From Chlorops oryzae (taxonomy: Eukaryota; Arthropoda; Insecta; Diptera; Chloropidae), in contig CM035808.1 in NCBI GenBank assembly GCA_020466095.1, positions 31,136,959-31,200,958 on the forward strand: DNA of 64,000 nucleotides. The letters are read 5' to 3'. Shown piece after piece: positions 22,052 through 32,800 of this stretch. The translations under genes were made by a program, and so were the position numbers. How positions within the stretch are numbered: the first letter of the stretch is position 1; each line of letters starts with the position of its first letter. The notes beneath the pieces were generated by a model. That model was not told where the DNA came from. It was given only the letters and a program-made list of their open reading frames with translations, and ran no database searches.

Positions 22052-22057
22052 AATAAA
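22052..22057 (+). terminator. Poly(A) signal of the cofilin copy
   Basis: AATAAA 8 bp after the stop codon. A-rich stretches at about 22153-22171 may be what remains of a retroposed poly(A) tail, but this is uncertain. Confidence 0.5.
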
Positions 22058-22219
22058 GCATTTTTTTAAAGTTTTACTCAATTTGTATTTCGAGTAGACG
22101 GAAAACTACATTATTATATAATAAAAAATAAAACAATGCTTTTATACCCTAAATAAAAAAAATAAAAAAAATCGTATTATCTTTAAAAAAGTATATAATT
22201 TTATAATAAAAATATCTAA

Positions 22220-22552
22220 GGGGCTATTTCCACTACACCGCATTTAGCATTTGCATCTTTAAAGATGCTAGACCCGTTTTCACTGCGTTTCGCATTTAGC
22301 ATTTTCTGAAAATTTGAATTTTTGTTCTTAAAAATATTTGAATTCTTTGAAGTAGGCTTTGAAATGTTAAAAATTTGAAGAAAATATCAATGAAAACTAG
22401 ACGGTTTTTAGCGTTTTTATCGCATTTTCTCAAGATGCTGAAAAATGCTGTTTTAAGAACAACAACAATTACATGTAATTCAAAGCCGCATTTTTGAGCA
22501 TTTTTTAAAAATGCTGAAAAATGCTAAATGCGTCTGTAGTGGAAACAGCCCC
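22220..22552. mobile_element. PIF/Harbinger-type MITE, 333 bp
   Basis: Ends GGGGCTATTTCCACTACACC and the inverted GTAGTGGAAACAGCCCC, with pairing continuing into GCATTTAGCAT/ATGCTAAATGC. The 3-bp flank TAA at 22217-22219 and 22553-22555 fits the TWA duplication of PIF/Harbinger elements. The interior repeats AAAATGCT. No coding capacity. Confidence 0.7.
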
Positions 22553-22555
22553 TAA

Positions 22556-24954
22556 GTTGTTTAAAGAGAAATATAAAAGAGAAGAAGTAAATTGATAACT
22601 CATGAGTCTTAAGAAATATTATCGATATCGCACCCTTGCTTATTTCTATAATTGCATTCGAATTCAAAAATTTCGCATTATCTCGAAAAGTTAACAATTT
22701 CAATCCCTCTTGACTCTAAGGAGAAAAAATATGTAAATTTTTCTAAACTAATATTACTTTAATCGACTTGCATCAGTTAAATATAAGCGTTAATTCTCTG
22801 TGTTGGTGTTTTCTTACAGAAAAATTCAACGTACGTAAAAAAAAAAAAATTGATTAAAAAATTTTGAATTGTGCCGATTTTATAGCAAGGTGCGATATAT
22901 GTTAATTATAAATATGCCTGAGACGATGTTTCTTTTCTTTATTGGTGCGTTGTTCAGTTCCGTAGATAAGGTGAAGTTGGGTTTAATTGGTTAGATTGAA
23001 AACTGTTCACAAAAATGAGATCTTAGTAAATTTTTTGTCACATTGCTTAGATGTCAAATTTCCATATAAAAATGAATTTAAACAATGCTTTAAATTTAAA
23101 ATTTGATTATAAATAAAGTGGGCTAATGTTTGACTTTTGATTTTTCATGAGCATAAAACCCCTAAAGCTGCAAAAAATTCAGAAAACAAAACAGTTGAAT
23201 ACACACAATGGGAATAGTGAACGATTTTGTTACCCCGCTTACTTTAAGCTAACGTTTACTTCATAGTCCCTAAGCTCTGAGGTTTTTAGATTAAAAATAG
23301 GAAATCGCTGTTGCCGAAATCGGAAATTTTTATCTTGATAAGTTCTGCTATTTTCTCTTTATCATCCATCTTAGCACGTGCAAATAGCTTTGTTAAGTCA
23401 GTCAAAATATTAGCAGTCTTCCCTTAAACATGTATTTGCCTCGAAAACTCGTAAGTCAAGAAAACTTAGAAAATAATTAACGATGTTTTGTATAAAACAT
23501 TTAACACTTTTTTGCTTTTTCGATCTTTTCACGTTCACGTTCACGACCCCTATTCTCAGCCCTATTCAAAATGAGGATTCCCCGGGAAAATTTCCGAAAT
23601 TCTTACTCCCTTTATATTTCATCCCAAGTATGCTTAGAATGGCAGAATTTGTTTTTCAAATCCACGCAAAAAAAATTCCCCGGGAATTCTTAGAGTCAGG
23701 GGCTGTATGTAACAAGGATGAATATTTTTTAAAAACTAGAAACTGTGTATCGATATTGAGGAACAACTTTAAGGTCGACACAATATACGTAACAGACGTT
23801 ATGTAGATATGGTGAGTTATTGATTTATAAATGCTTTAGGGTATTCAGAGTCGTGGAGCTAGAGTTTTTGAAAGTCAGGGCAGTATAGACAAACATATTC
23901 GCATTATATTTACTTGTAGTGCCAATCCCCAAACATGTAGCCTTGCAATACGCTACAATACTTTTTTAAACCCATAACATTACACATTGAAGACAATGAA
24001 CGATGACTTTGCCCACTTTCGCTGTAGTGTGGAAATAAATCACGAATTGTAAATAATTCAATTAAAAAAATAAAAAATAAAAAAAACTAATTGCAAACAT
24101 TGCAATTAATTTTCAAAGTTAACAAGTTAAATGTAGACTTCCAGCAGACCTAAATGTATTCTACGTTTAATGCTAAAATATGACTTTATTCTCTTGAATT
24201 ATGTGACGTGAAAAACCTACTCCAATGTTATCAGAATCAATAAAGTTTCAATAAAAAAATTTGATTGTCTCGGAATTATTCTACTGCTAATACTGTTGTC
24301 CTCTTCGCCTTGTGGAGTATAGGACCGCATAGAGAATTAATCAAAGAAATAATTTTTAAGTTTACAGAAGACAAATGTCAGACTGCAAAGCCGATAAATA
24401 AGAGTGTTAGTCAATAAAGATTTCTGCGCTCTCAAACGGATGTTTTCAAGCTCCCAATAATCGAATTTCTTTTGCATAAGATCCAATGTTCAATAGAAAA
24501 ATAATGGATATCGTGTAGAAATATAAAATTTTTTGCATAACAGTCTAAATGAATTTCATTTTGCAAATCATATATTGTCAAACATTTTCATTGAATTTAC
24601 ATTCATATTCTGCTCAATTGCTATAATCTGCGTACTTTAGAGTAATTTTCTTTCAAATTCTTTCCATTCCTTTCACATTTGACTGTCCTATTTTTTTTTT
24701 TAAATCATTCTTTCTCTGCGGGTGCTGCTTGCAAAATGTGTTTCTCTATTACTTCACAAACAATAATTTTTCTGTTAAAAAATTGACATGCTTCCTATAT
24801 AAAATTCGGTGAGTTCTATTCGACATAGAATATTTCTTCTAACTGTTATTGTTTCTGATTTTAAATAGATTTCGCATTTTTATTCTGTAATTTTAATATT
24901 TTTCATTTAATTTAATAAATTGATCCAAGCTAAATGATTTTTCTATATTTCCAG
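22556..24954. other. Long gene-poor stretch
   Basis: AT-rich, with one dispersed-family copy at 23557-23706. No gene, RNA or other complete element recognised. Confidence 0.4.
23557..23706. mobile_element. Short copy of the CCCTATTCT / TTCCCCGGGAA family
   Basis: Begins CAGCCCTATTCAAAATGAGG, continues ATTCCCCGGGAAAATTTCC, has the shared core TTACTCCCTTTATATTTCAT, and ends in the inverted ATTCCCCGGGAATTCTTAGA then GGGGCTG. This is the shortest copy (150 bp) and shows the ends best. Confidence 0.6.
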
Positions 24955-25018
24955 TCGACCTGTTCCAAATGCACCACCGAAACTACCCGAAAGGATATGT
25001 CATATTTTTTTTTTCTAA
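24955..25018 (+). CDS. Possible orphan terminal exon, proline-rich
   Basis: After a plausible acceptor TATATTTCCAG, one frame reads RPVPNAPPKLPERICH followed by a stop at 25016. The proline-rich PPKLPER has the look of an SH3-binding tail and its codons are less AT-biased than the surroundings. No upstream partner exon was found and I do not recognise the protein. It could be chance. Confidence 0.2.
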
Positions 25019-25094
25019 GAAGTTCGATTGTGTGTCTGAGACTTTGCAAATGTAAAATTGTATGTTTATATATGTGTGGATGTATATTGTATTG

Positions 25095-25125
25095 AAGAGA
25101 GAGAGAGGAGAAGAGAGAGAGAGAT

Positions 25126-25173
<48 letters not shown>

Positions 25174-25204
25174 GAGAGAGAGAGAGAGAAGAGAGAAAAG
25201 AGAG

Positions 25205-25240
<36 letters not shown>

Positions 25241-25251
25241 AGAAAGAGAGA

Positions 25252-25295
<44 letters not shown>

Positions 25296-25296
25296 A
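25095..25296. repeat. (GA)n microsatellite, about 200 bp
   Basis: Almost pure GA with scattered interruptions (GGA, GAA, GATTA). It produces artificial RE/SL open frames on both strands. GA tracts of this kind bind GAGA-type factors in flies; that function here is only a possibility. Confidence 0.95.
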
Positions 25297-26213
25297 TTTC
25301 ATAATGGATGCGTTTAAAGGAAATGCTACGATACAACACATACGCTTGTGATTTGACGTTTCTAAGGCAGCGATAAGCGTCGATCACTTAACTTAGAATT
25401 AAGTGAAATTAAGCTTCATTAATTTAAGAAAAAAGTATCAATTATGTTGTGTCATTTGCAAGTAAATTTTGCGTTTTTCATTTTGTATTATTAGCAAAGT
25501 TTAGTATCATAGATTGGAGCAGTTTTTTTTTTTTTTTAATGGTTAAACGATATGTAAATCTACAAATGATTTGTAATGAACATTTTAAAATTTTCAATTT
25601 TTGTGTGTGCTAACCGCAGGAATACTGATTTCAAGTTTATGTATTACATTAAATTCAAGATTATTTCGAGTGATTTTTAGAGCTTTCTGTATACCTAGTT
25701 GAATTGTAACATTGTATGTCTAAAGTACTGCTTCGTTTCATTTGTTAATCAAATGACTATGTCTTCAGGGTCTTTGCACTAGATCTTAGTATGAAATTTA
25801 ATAATCGAATACATAATTCAACAAGCTGACGCAATAAAATATTAAACATTTGATTACAACAGATTATTTATTGGCTTCTGTAGAATTTGCTATTTTTGTT
25901 AATTTTTTTCTATAAGAAATAAACACTAATTAATAAAACCTATTAAAAATTATTATTCGCATTTTTCATTCAATGAGACTTTCGCATCCATATGTTTTTG
26001 TAATAAAGGGAAGTACTGAAATATTTCATATAAATAAACCATTTATATGCAACTTGCCTTGAATGAAATTTCCTTCTACTTCATATGCAGTGTCATTTTC
26101 TGAACTATTTACATCGATTCACTAATCGATACTTTTATGTAAAAATTTCATAAAAAAATAAAGCTATAATCAGCGTAATTATCATTAATACAAAAAATGC
26201 AGGCAGTTGTTAA
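25297..26213. other. AT-rich spacer
   Basis: No gene or element recognised. Confidence 0.4.
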
Positions 26214-26435
26214 AGGCGAAGAACTGGGCTTGAAGCAAAGAAAATTGATATTGAAAGTAAATTTTTGAACATAACTCTCAAAGATTGCGTGTCGCCCATA
26301 CCTCCCGTGCGTTTCAAACCAACGTTGCCGCGACAAAAGTCGCCTAATATAATTACGGACTTTCCAAACTCCGCACTGAGGGGGACGAAGAAGAAAATAA
26401 AGGTTCTTGAAGGACAGCGATACAAAAGAATTTAA
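26214..26435 (+). CDS. Coding-like block of unknown identity (possible last exon)
   Basis: A GC-richer island in AT-rich DNA. The frame that ends at the TAA at 26433 reads ...KKIDIESKFLNITLKD, then CVSPIPPVRFKPTLPRQKSP, then NIITDFPNSALRG and a basic end KIKVLEGQRYKRI. This composition is protein-like (Pro, Arg, Lys, few biased residues). The frame is open from 26214 but has no ATG, so it would need an upstream exon; possible acceptor AG dinucleotides lie near 26235-26240. The minus strand is also open but reads less naturally. I do not recognise the family. It lies 660 bp upstream of MED20 on the same strand. Confidence 0.35.
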   Translation, partial: RRRTGLEAKKIDIESKFLNITLKDCVSPIPPVRFKPTLPRQKSPNIITDFPNSALRGTKKKIKVLEGQRYKRI

Positions 26436-27094
26436 AAGATGATAATTATTATTAAAACTAGAAGTTATAGTTAAATTAAACAAAATTCTAAATTAAGGAA
26501 TGTAAATTTGGAATTGATACAATAATATTATAAATAATTTCAAATTAGATTTACAAAATTATTCGAAAAAATAAAAAACAAATTATGTGAAAATTCCTGT
26601 TAATGGTGGTCTCATAAATAATTTTATAAAAAATTAAAAAGCCCAACAAGATTCATGCAGGGCATTGAAGGACCGACCGCGACCGATTCGTATAGACTTG
26701 CTTTCTCAGCACAGAACAGCTGACTTCTAAATTGATTAGTGATGCGTGTTTTCTTTGTTGACATATTTTACTCGATACACATTTTCAGCAATCCAAGTAC
26801 TTTCATATATAAATAAATGGATAATATGGTGAGATATTATAGTTTAATTCTTTAAAATATCAAAATAATTGAAAGAACATAACATCTATTTCCATTTCAT
26901 TTCATTCCATTTAAATTCCATTATAGAAGAAATACATTGAACAAATCCCACTTTTTCTCATCGACTCTGAATTTTGAGACGAGTACTTAAAACATCACTA
27001 CTTCAAAGTTGTTTGTTACCTTCATCTGCAGGAATATAAGCCGACAATATTTACCACATATAATATTATATGTGATATTTACTCTTGCTTTACC
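26436..27094 (+). promoter_or_regulatory. Upstream region and probable leader of MED20
   Basis: Possible leader intron: donor ATATG|GTGAGA at 26828/26829 and acceptor ATCTGCAG|GAATATA at 27031/27032. If spliced, an upstream ATG at 26817 would be in frame with MED20 and add about 25 residues (MDNMEYKPT...). The family normally starts MGVT, so this is more likely untranslated or a minor form. No TATA box recognised. Confidence 0.35.
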
Positions 27095-27784
27095 ATGGGC
27101 GTAACGGTTTTACATACGTACCAGATTCCTGAGGGGAAAACCGGTGCACTGTCCATAGATTTCCTAACAAAACGTCTGCTTGCACTTGGAGCAATACACA
27201 GCGGACAATTTCTTGTCGATTGTGAGACTTTCATTTCGGCACCATCGCTTGGAACACCTACTCGCGCGATTCATTTGCTCCATAATTCGGAATATCCAGT
27301 ATCGACGTTTTCAATACTCGACAACGGCAAAGGTAAACAAATACCACTGGTGGCCGACAATCTGTTCGACCTGTTAATGCTGAAATTGAATTCGGTGTAC
27401 ACCTCGAAGAAGCAAACAAAGATTGAATCCAAAGGAGCACGTTTCGAATATGGTGATTTCCTTATAAAACTGGGCTCTGTTAATATGATGGAAAATTTCA
27501 AGGGAATACTAATCGAAATCGAATATCGTCCTTGTGTTGTTATGTGCTTTTGCTGGGAAATGATTCGAGAAATGCTTCAAGGCTTCTTGGATATTGTCGT
27601 GCCAAAGGAATGCCCCACTTATTTCCAACAGCCAATTATGAATCCAATGGGTCAAGTGCATTCCAAACTGAATGATGTCTACGAACCGATTGATACAATT
27701 AACCAATATTTGGAGCATTTCACAAACTACCGAAAGCAAGCAGCAGCGAATATACAAATGAACTCAGGGATGCGATCGACTTAA
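27095..27784 (+). CDS. MED20: Mediator complex subunit 20
   Basis: A head-module subunit of Mediator, which links DNA-bound activators to RNA polymerase II in the nucleus. The single exon encodes 229 aa. The N-terminus MGVTVLHTYQIPEGKTGA is the MED20/TRFP signature. LLALGAIHSGQFLVDCETF, LHNSEYPVSTFSILDNG, FDLLMLKLNSVYTSKKQTKI, RFEYGDFLIKLGSV and CWEMIREMLQGF follow in the family order, with EHFTNYRKQ near the C-terminus. The protein is slightly shorter than the Drosophila one (about 250 aa), the difference being in the low-complexity tail. ATG at 27095 is preceded by ACC, a good fly context. AATAAA lies at 27841. A foldback element begins 234 bp after the stop. Confidence 0.95.
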   Translation: MGVTVLHTYQIPEGKTGALSIDFLTKRLLALGAIHSGQFLVDCETFISAPSLGTPTRAIHLLHNSEYPVSTFSILDNGKGKQIPLVADNLFDLLMLKLNSVYTSKKQTKIESKGARFEYGDFLIKLGSVNMMENFKGILIEIEYRPCVVMCFCWEMIREMLQGFLDIVVPKECPTYFQQPIMNPMGQVHSKLNDVYEPIDTINQYLEHFTNYRKQAAANIQMNSGMRST

Positions 27785-27840
27785 AGAGGATAGTCTATAA
27801 GAGATTACTAGAAATATATTGTAGTAGATTGTTAAAAATA

Positions 27841-27846
27841 AATAAA
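27841..27846 (+). terminator. Poly(A) signal of MED20
   Basis: AATAAA 57 bp after the stop codon, in an AATAAATAAA cluster. Confidence 0.55.
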
Positions 27847-28017
27847 AAAAAATTGTATTTTAATTTAAGATTATTATATAGACCGATTTTGTCACTTCGT
27901 TGGCGTAATTCTTCGTTACACTGAAAGTTCTATGAATCAAAAAATACCAATAAGTCAACATTGGCATTCCTCATGCTCTTGAAGCTCTTCCTTTCAGTTT
28001 CTTGACAGGGTTAAAAA

Positions 28018-28923
28018 CAGACCTGTTAAATAATGATTATTTAATTAATGATTAATTAATCAGATTATTTTTTTCTTATGAGTGAAATAGTGATTATTTA
28101 ATGATTATTTTTGTATGACCTATATTAATCAATGATTGCGATTACCAAATAATCATGAAATAATCATGATTATTTTAGATTAATGAAAAAAATCAGAAAA
28201 AATCGAAAAATAATCAAAAAAATAATCCCGATTAATTTTAGATTATTTTTGAATATTTTTGATTTTTTTTTTGATTATTTTTGATTTTTCCTGATTATTT
28301 TTGGGTTTTTTGATTTTTTTTGATTAATTTTGATTTGTTCTGATTTTTTTATTAATTTTATTTTATTTTCAATTTGTAATTGAATATAATTAAATGTAGT
28401 ACAGCGAGGGGCCCATATGTCCTTGCCTATGACATCGCAATGTAAAATTCGCCTCTCGAAAGTATTGCCGGTGGTTTGACGAGGGGTGGTCCTAACCACA
28501 GGTGGCCGGTGAATTCACTTGTCCGTTGCCGGTTCCACGCACTATAGGGAAACTTTGGAAAAACGATGTTATTCAAATACAAATTGAAAATAATTAAAAT
28601 TAATAAAAAAATCAGAACAAATCAAAAATAATCAAAAAAAATCAAAAAACCCAAAAATAATCAGGAAAAATCAAAAATAATCAAAAAAAATCAAAAATAT
28701 TCAAAAATAATCTAAAATTAATCGGGATTATTTTTTTGATTATTTTTTTATTTTTTCTGATTTTTTTCATTAATCTGAAATAGTCCTGATTATTTCACGA
28801 TTATTTGGTAATCGCAATCATTAATAATCAAAAATTTCAAGAAGTTAAATTAATAATGATTATGGATTAAAAAAAGAACAATAATTCATGATTATTAATC
28901 TTAATCGGGATTTAACAGGTCTG
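28018..28923. mobile_element. Foldback hAT-type element, 906 bp
   Basis: Ends CAGACCTGTTAAAT / ATTTAACAGGTCTG. A perfect 8-bp duplication GTTAAAAA lies at 28010-28017 and 28924-28931. The arms pair over about 360 bp each (28018-28386 and about 28556-28923), built largely of GATTATTTTTGATTT repeats. The central 165 bp (about 28390-28555) is unique and clearly GC-richer than the arms. No transposase is seen. Confidence 0.85.
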
Positions 28924-28931
28924 GTTAAAAA

Positions 28932-29670
28932 CTTCTATTGAATGCACACAAAATTATAATTCAAATCTTTATTATCTTAATCTTAAATCTTAATTTCTCA
29001 CATCAGTGGTAGATTTCAAACCAGTCCACTTACCACCATTTACTTGATTAAAGAGCAAACTATTTTTTGGATTACGATAATTGTATTTATACATTTTTAT
29101 TTGAATGTTTTCAACTCTTTAACTCTGCAGCGGAAATGTGTTTTTTTCTTCTTATCTTTTGCGTAGGGATTTCGCTTAAGACTATTTACGCAGATCTGAA
29201 CTTAATCGAATATTAAATGGATTAATGGTAAAACAGGATTTCCAGCACATTCCTTTTCTTATTTAAGCCATGTTTTACAGATAAATTCAAACCTTTTGAT
29301 CTCTGGAACTTCAAATGAATGCTGCATCCGTTCTAACATAAACTTAAGCCATGCAAGCCATAGGGGATCTGAGAAATTAAAAGTTCAACTGTGCGAAAAT
29401 GATAACCTTGAAATTGGAATGGATGACAAACTGATTTGGATGAAGGTCCAAATGGTGGTTCTATGTTATGATCCTCTAAAGTATTAAAAATGTAGCCATG
29501 AATTCCACTTTTTGAACAAAAATCGTCCTACAACCCGGGCCCGATTCAGATTTTTCGCCACTACGATGGCACCTAAAGGGTACGGTTTTCCCATATCTAT
29601 GTAGGTATGTGAAATTGCCTTCCCTCAAAGTGACGCTCTGGCCCGGGTTGCCACACCCTTAATCAGTGGC
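28932..29670. other. Intergenic DNA
   Basis: No gene recognised; a block around 29530-29660 is GC-richer (AACCCGGGCCCG, GGCCCGGGTTGCC inverted pair) and may be the remains of another inverted-repeat element around the MITE that follows. Confidence 0.35.
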
Positions 29671-29888
29671 CTTACTCTGTATTGCGATGCGATAGTTTAT
29701 TTTGAGTAGCAATAGGAACGGTTGTTCGCACTTGTTTCCCTTTTCAGGTTAATTGGTATGTTGGAAATGCATTTCCGAATCATTCAGTTCATTTTTACGA
29801 ATCAAAAACTATAAAAAAAACCGTTCCAATTGCGACTCGAAATAAGCAATCGCATCTAATTGCCTATCGCATCGCAATACAGAGTAAG
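29671..29888. mobile_element. MITE with perfect 25-bp TIRs, 218 bp
   Basis: CTTACTCTGTATTGCGATGC plus GATAG at 29671-29695 is exactly inverted at 29864-29888. A shorter inverted pair (GGAACGGTT / AACCGTTCC) lies inside. No target duplication is clear at these boundaries. Superfamily not assigned. Confidence 0.65.
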
Positions 29889-32800
29889 AAGGCCCCAGTA
29901 CATGTCTATAACAGGAAACAAACGCTTACGAAACAAGGGGCTTCATGTTAAAAGTATGAATGAAGAAATTAAAAAATAAAAGATTAACAATCAATCATTA
30001 AAATGGAAACTACTACAAGATCGAAATGGCTTGTGGAGGTGAGAAGAAACTTAAACACAAATATTTTTCGTTCAATAACGAAATGAAAGCAATGTAAGGA
30101 CCCTTCAATGATTGACTGAACAATCATTTCAGTTTAGGTTTTCTATTAACATTGTAAATACAAATGATCTCATAAATCAGCACATTTACAATTAATATTA
30201 GATTTTGTATCTGATCGTGTATCTGGAATTATTTTTTTTAGATTGCACTTATTATATATATACGTAATACATATATACACTATATTATGTATTTAAATTC
30301 ATCAGCGCAATTATGAGAGTTGTCCATGCGGTTTCAATGTGTTCCCAGTCCTTTACAAAACCAACCAAACTTTATATCTTTTCCACTTCATTCATATTGA
30401 TTGAGTATTTTGGTGGTCTGTTATGTCATCTTTTTCTTCATTGTTTGTTTTGTGAAAATACTATTTTTGTAGCGTTTTTTGTTTTCTTTTTAGTTTTTAG
30501 CATTAAAAGGGATTTCTCTACAACATTTTTCCATTTATATTGTGTATGTATATATATATATGTATATATTTCGTAGTGAATCTTTTCAAAATTCTTTTTA
30601 TTTTCTCAGTTTTTGTTTTTACATTTTAAGATATTTTTCTTTAAATTTATACTTATATTTAAGAATATATATGTTCGCATGTATGTATATAAATGTGTTT
30701 TTTTATCAGTATCAAAAAGTTGTCTAATGTTAAAAGTTCAAATTTTTTAAATTTCTCTCGCAAAAAAATATATTAGTTACATTTCTTATTTATTCATTTA
30801 AACAATTTTTCTTTGAATATTTGCTTTTCAGTTGAGAAGTCAAAACTTATATCAAACAGCAGCCAAAAATCTCATTTAATTTTTCTTTACTTTTCTCCCT
30901 TTTTTCTTTTCATTAAGTGCAAAAAAAATTATTCAATTAAAATTAAAAATTCGTAATTTTTTTTCTTTTCGCTTCAACATTTGCTTTTCAATGATTTTGT
31001 TTTTTTTTTGTTTTGTTTTTTATTCTTTTTTTTTGTTTTTTGTTTTGGATCTTGTCATTGATTTTGTGGAATTGAAAGAGGATTCGGTACGGCATGATCT
31101 GAGAAATGCTTGGAAGTAATAAGGCTTAAAAGAAATATGGAAATGTGTTTATATGGATTAAAGAATAAACATGAATCAGCAACATGAAGTTTGCCACTCA
31201 ATCACTTTCAAACTTTCACCAATAGATATTATTTTTCTTCGAGGGGCATTCACACATATTTCGATGCTCAACACTCAAAGTGAGCGGTGTAGAGAAGGCA
31301 GGTTGATAACCCAACACTTCTGCAAGCATCGCAAGTCCAAATTATTTCTTAAAGTTCTCATTTAAAACTTGGTTTTGTCATCAAACAGTAGGGGCTCACC
31401 TCACTCTTTTTCCCCACGATTCAAAGCCTAAAAATTTCAATGCACTCATTAAATTATCGGCCCTATTCTAACAGACCGATTCTGAATATTCCCGGGGAAT
31501 ATACATTTCTCGAGACTAAAATTCTTCTTTTTTACATATTTAGGGGAAGAAATTTGATGGAGAATGGGCATTTGACCCATATCCATAATTTTCCTTACCC
31601 TATCTATTTAAAAAAGGATAATTTTAGTATCGAAAAAAGAAAATTCTCCGGGAAGTCGTTCCCCGGAATATTCAGAATCGGGATAAAAATTTTTCTGAAA
31701 TCACCTTAAAAATTTTCGAAATTAGTGCTCCCTTTATATTTCCTTCCCAGTGATTTGAAATGGAAGAAAATTTTCCAAATCCGCATGGATAAAGTCTGAG
31801 GGACTATTTTGAATCGGGCTGTATTGATATTTTCATTCAACTTAGGTAGAATTGATTGAGTGAGACTTATTTTTTTCCGACACCCAGTGAATGTAGGTTT
31901 CTGTCATTCTCATATATGATGACTTTATAGACGAAGAGATCAAATATATATATATATATATATAGAGGTTTTCGGAAAGTGCAATAAGTAGGTACTTCTT
32001 AATAAATTGTGAGCATTTACTGTAAAATCGAATGTACCAATTTATCGAGACCGCTGTGAATACCCCTTCCCAAGTCTTTCGCATCAAAAAAAAAAAAATC
32101 ACATTCATTTTCCAAATCTTACAAAGCCATGTACGTTCACAAATTTTCTTAAACCTATGGTCAAAAATTCGATTTAGATGTACATATGTATTAGAATTAG
32201 GATCATCATATATAAAATTCAACGTCATAGAATTTTCAAAAGCACAAATGAAGGAACTACCTCTTTTAATGTCTCACATAGTGTATAAAATTTGAAGTTA
32301 TTAAGTTCAATTTTACATTGGATAAATTTTGATAGAGAACAGAAGAAATATGGAAATCCCGCTACTAGGAGGGTTGCTATTTAATAAGGAATTAGTATTC
32401 ATCGTATTTTATACTTCAATATAGTTTTCTCTTAAATAACAAAGCTGAGCTACGTTATCAATCAGTTTGTGCGTTATTTTTTCTTTTTTTTTTCTTTTAC
32501 AGAATTCTTTCCAATTGCTCATCATACATTCTCTTATTCTAGTTTTCATTTAAAGATTAAGAAAGCCATATATAAGTAGAAGAATAAATTGTATGAAATG
32601 TTTTCTTTAACACTAGGAAATGTGTATGTGTGGATGGATGCATGCAACATCTATCTATCATCTTCGTATAAATATCGATCGAGAAACATTAAGAAAAATT
32701 AAAGAACAGACTTTTACAATTGGGGTAATTCCCTTAAACGTGGAAAGATCGAAAAGGCGGAAAAATGTAAAATTTTTCATACAAAACTTCGTTCGTTAAT

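Noticed and set aside
24983..25387. Long open frames of RE or SL repeats on both strands
   Set aside because: They are the translation of the (GA)n microsatellite.
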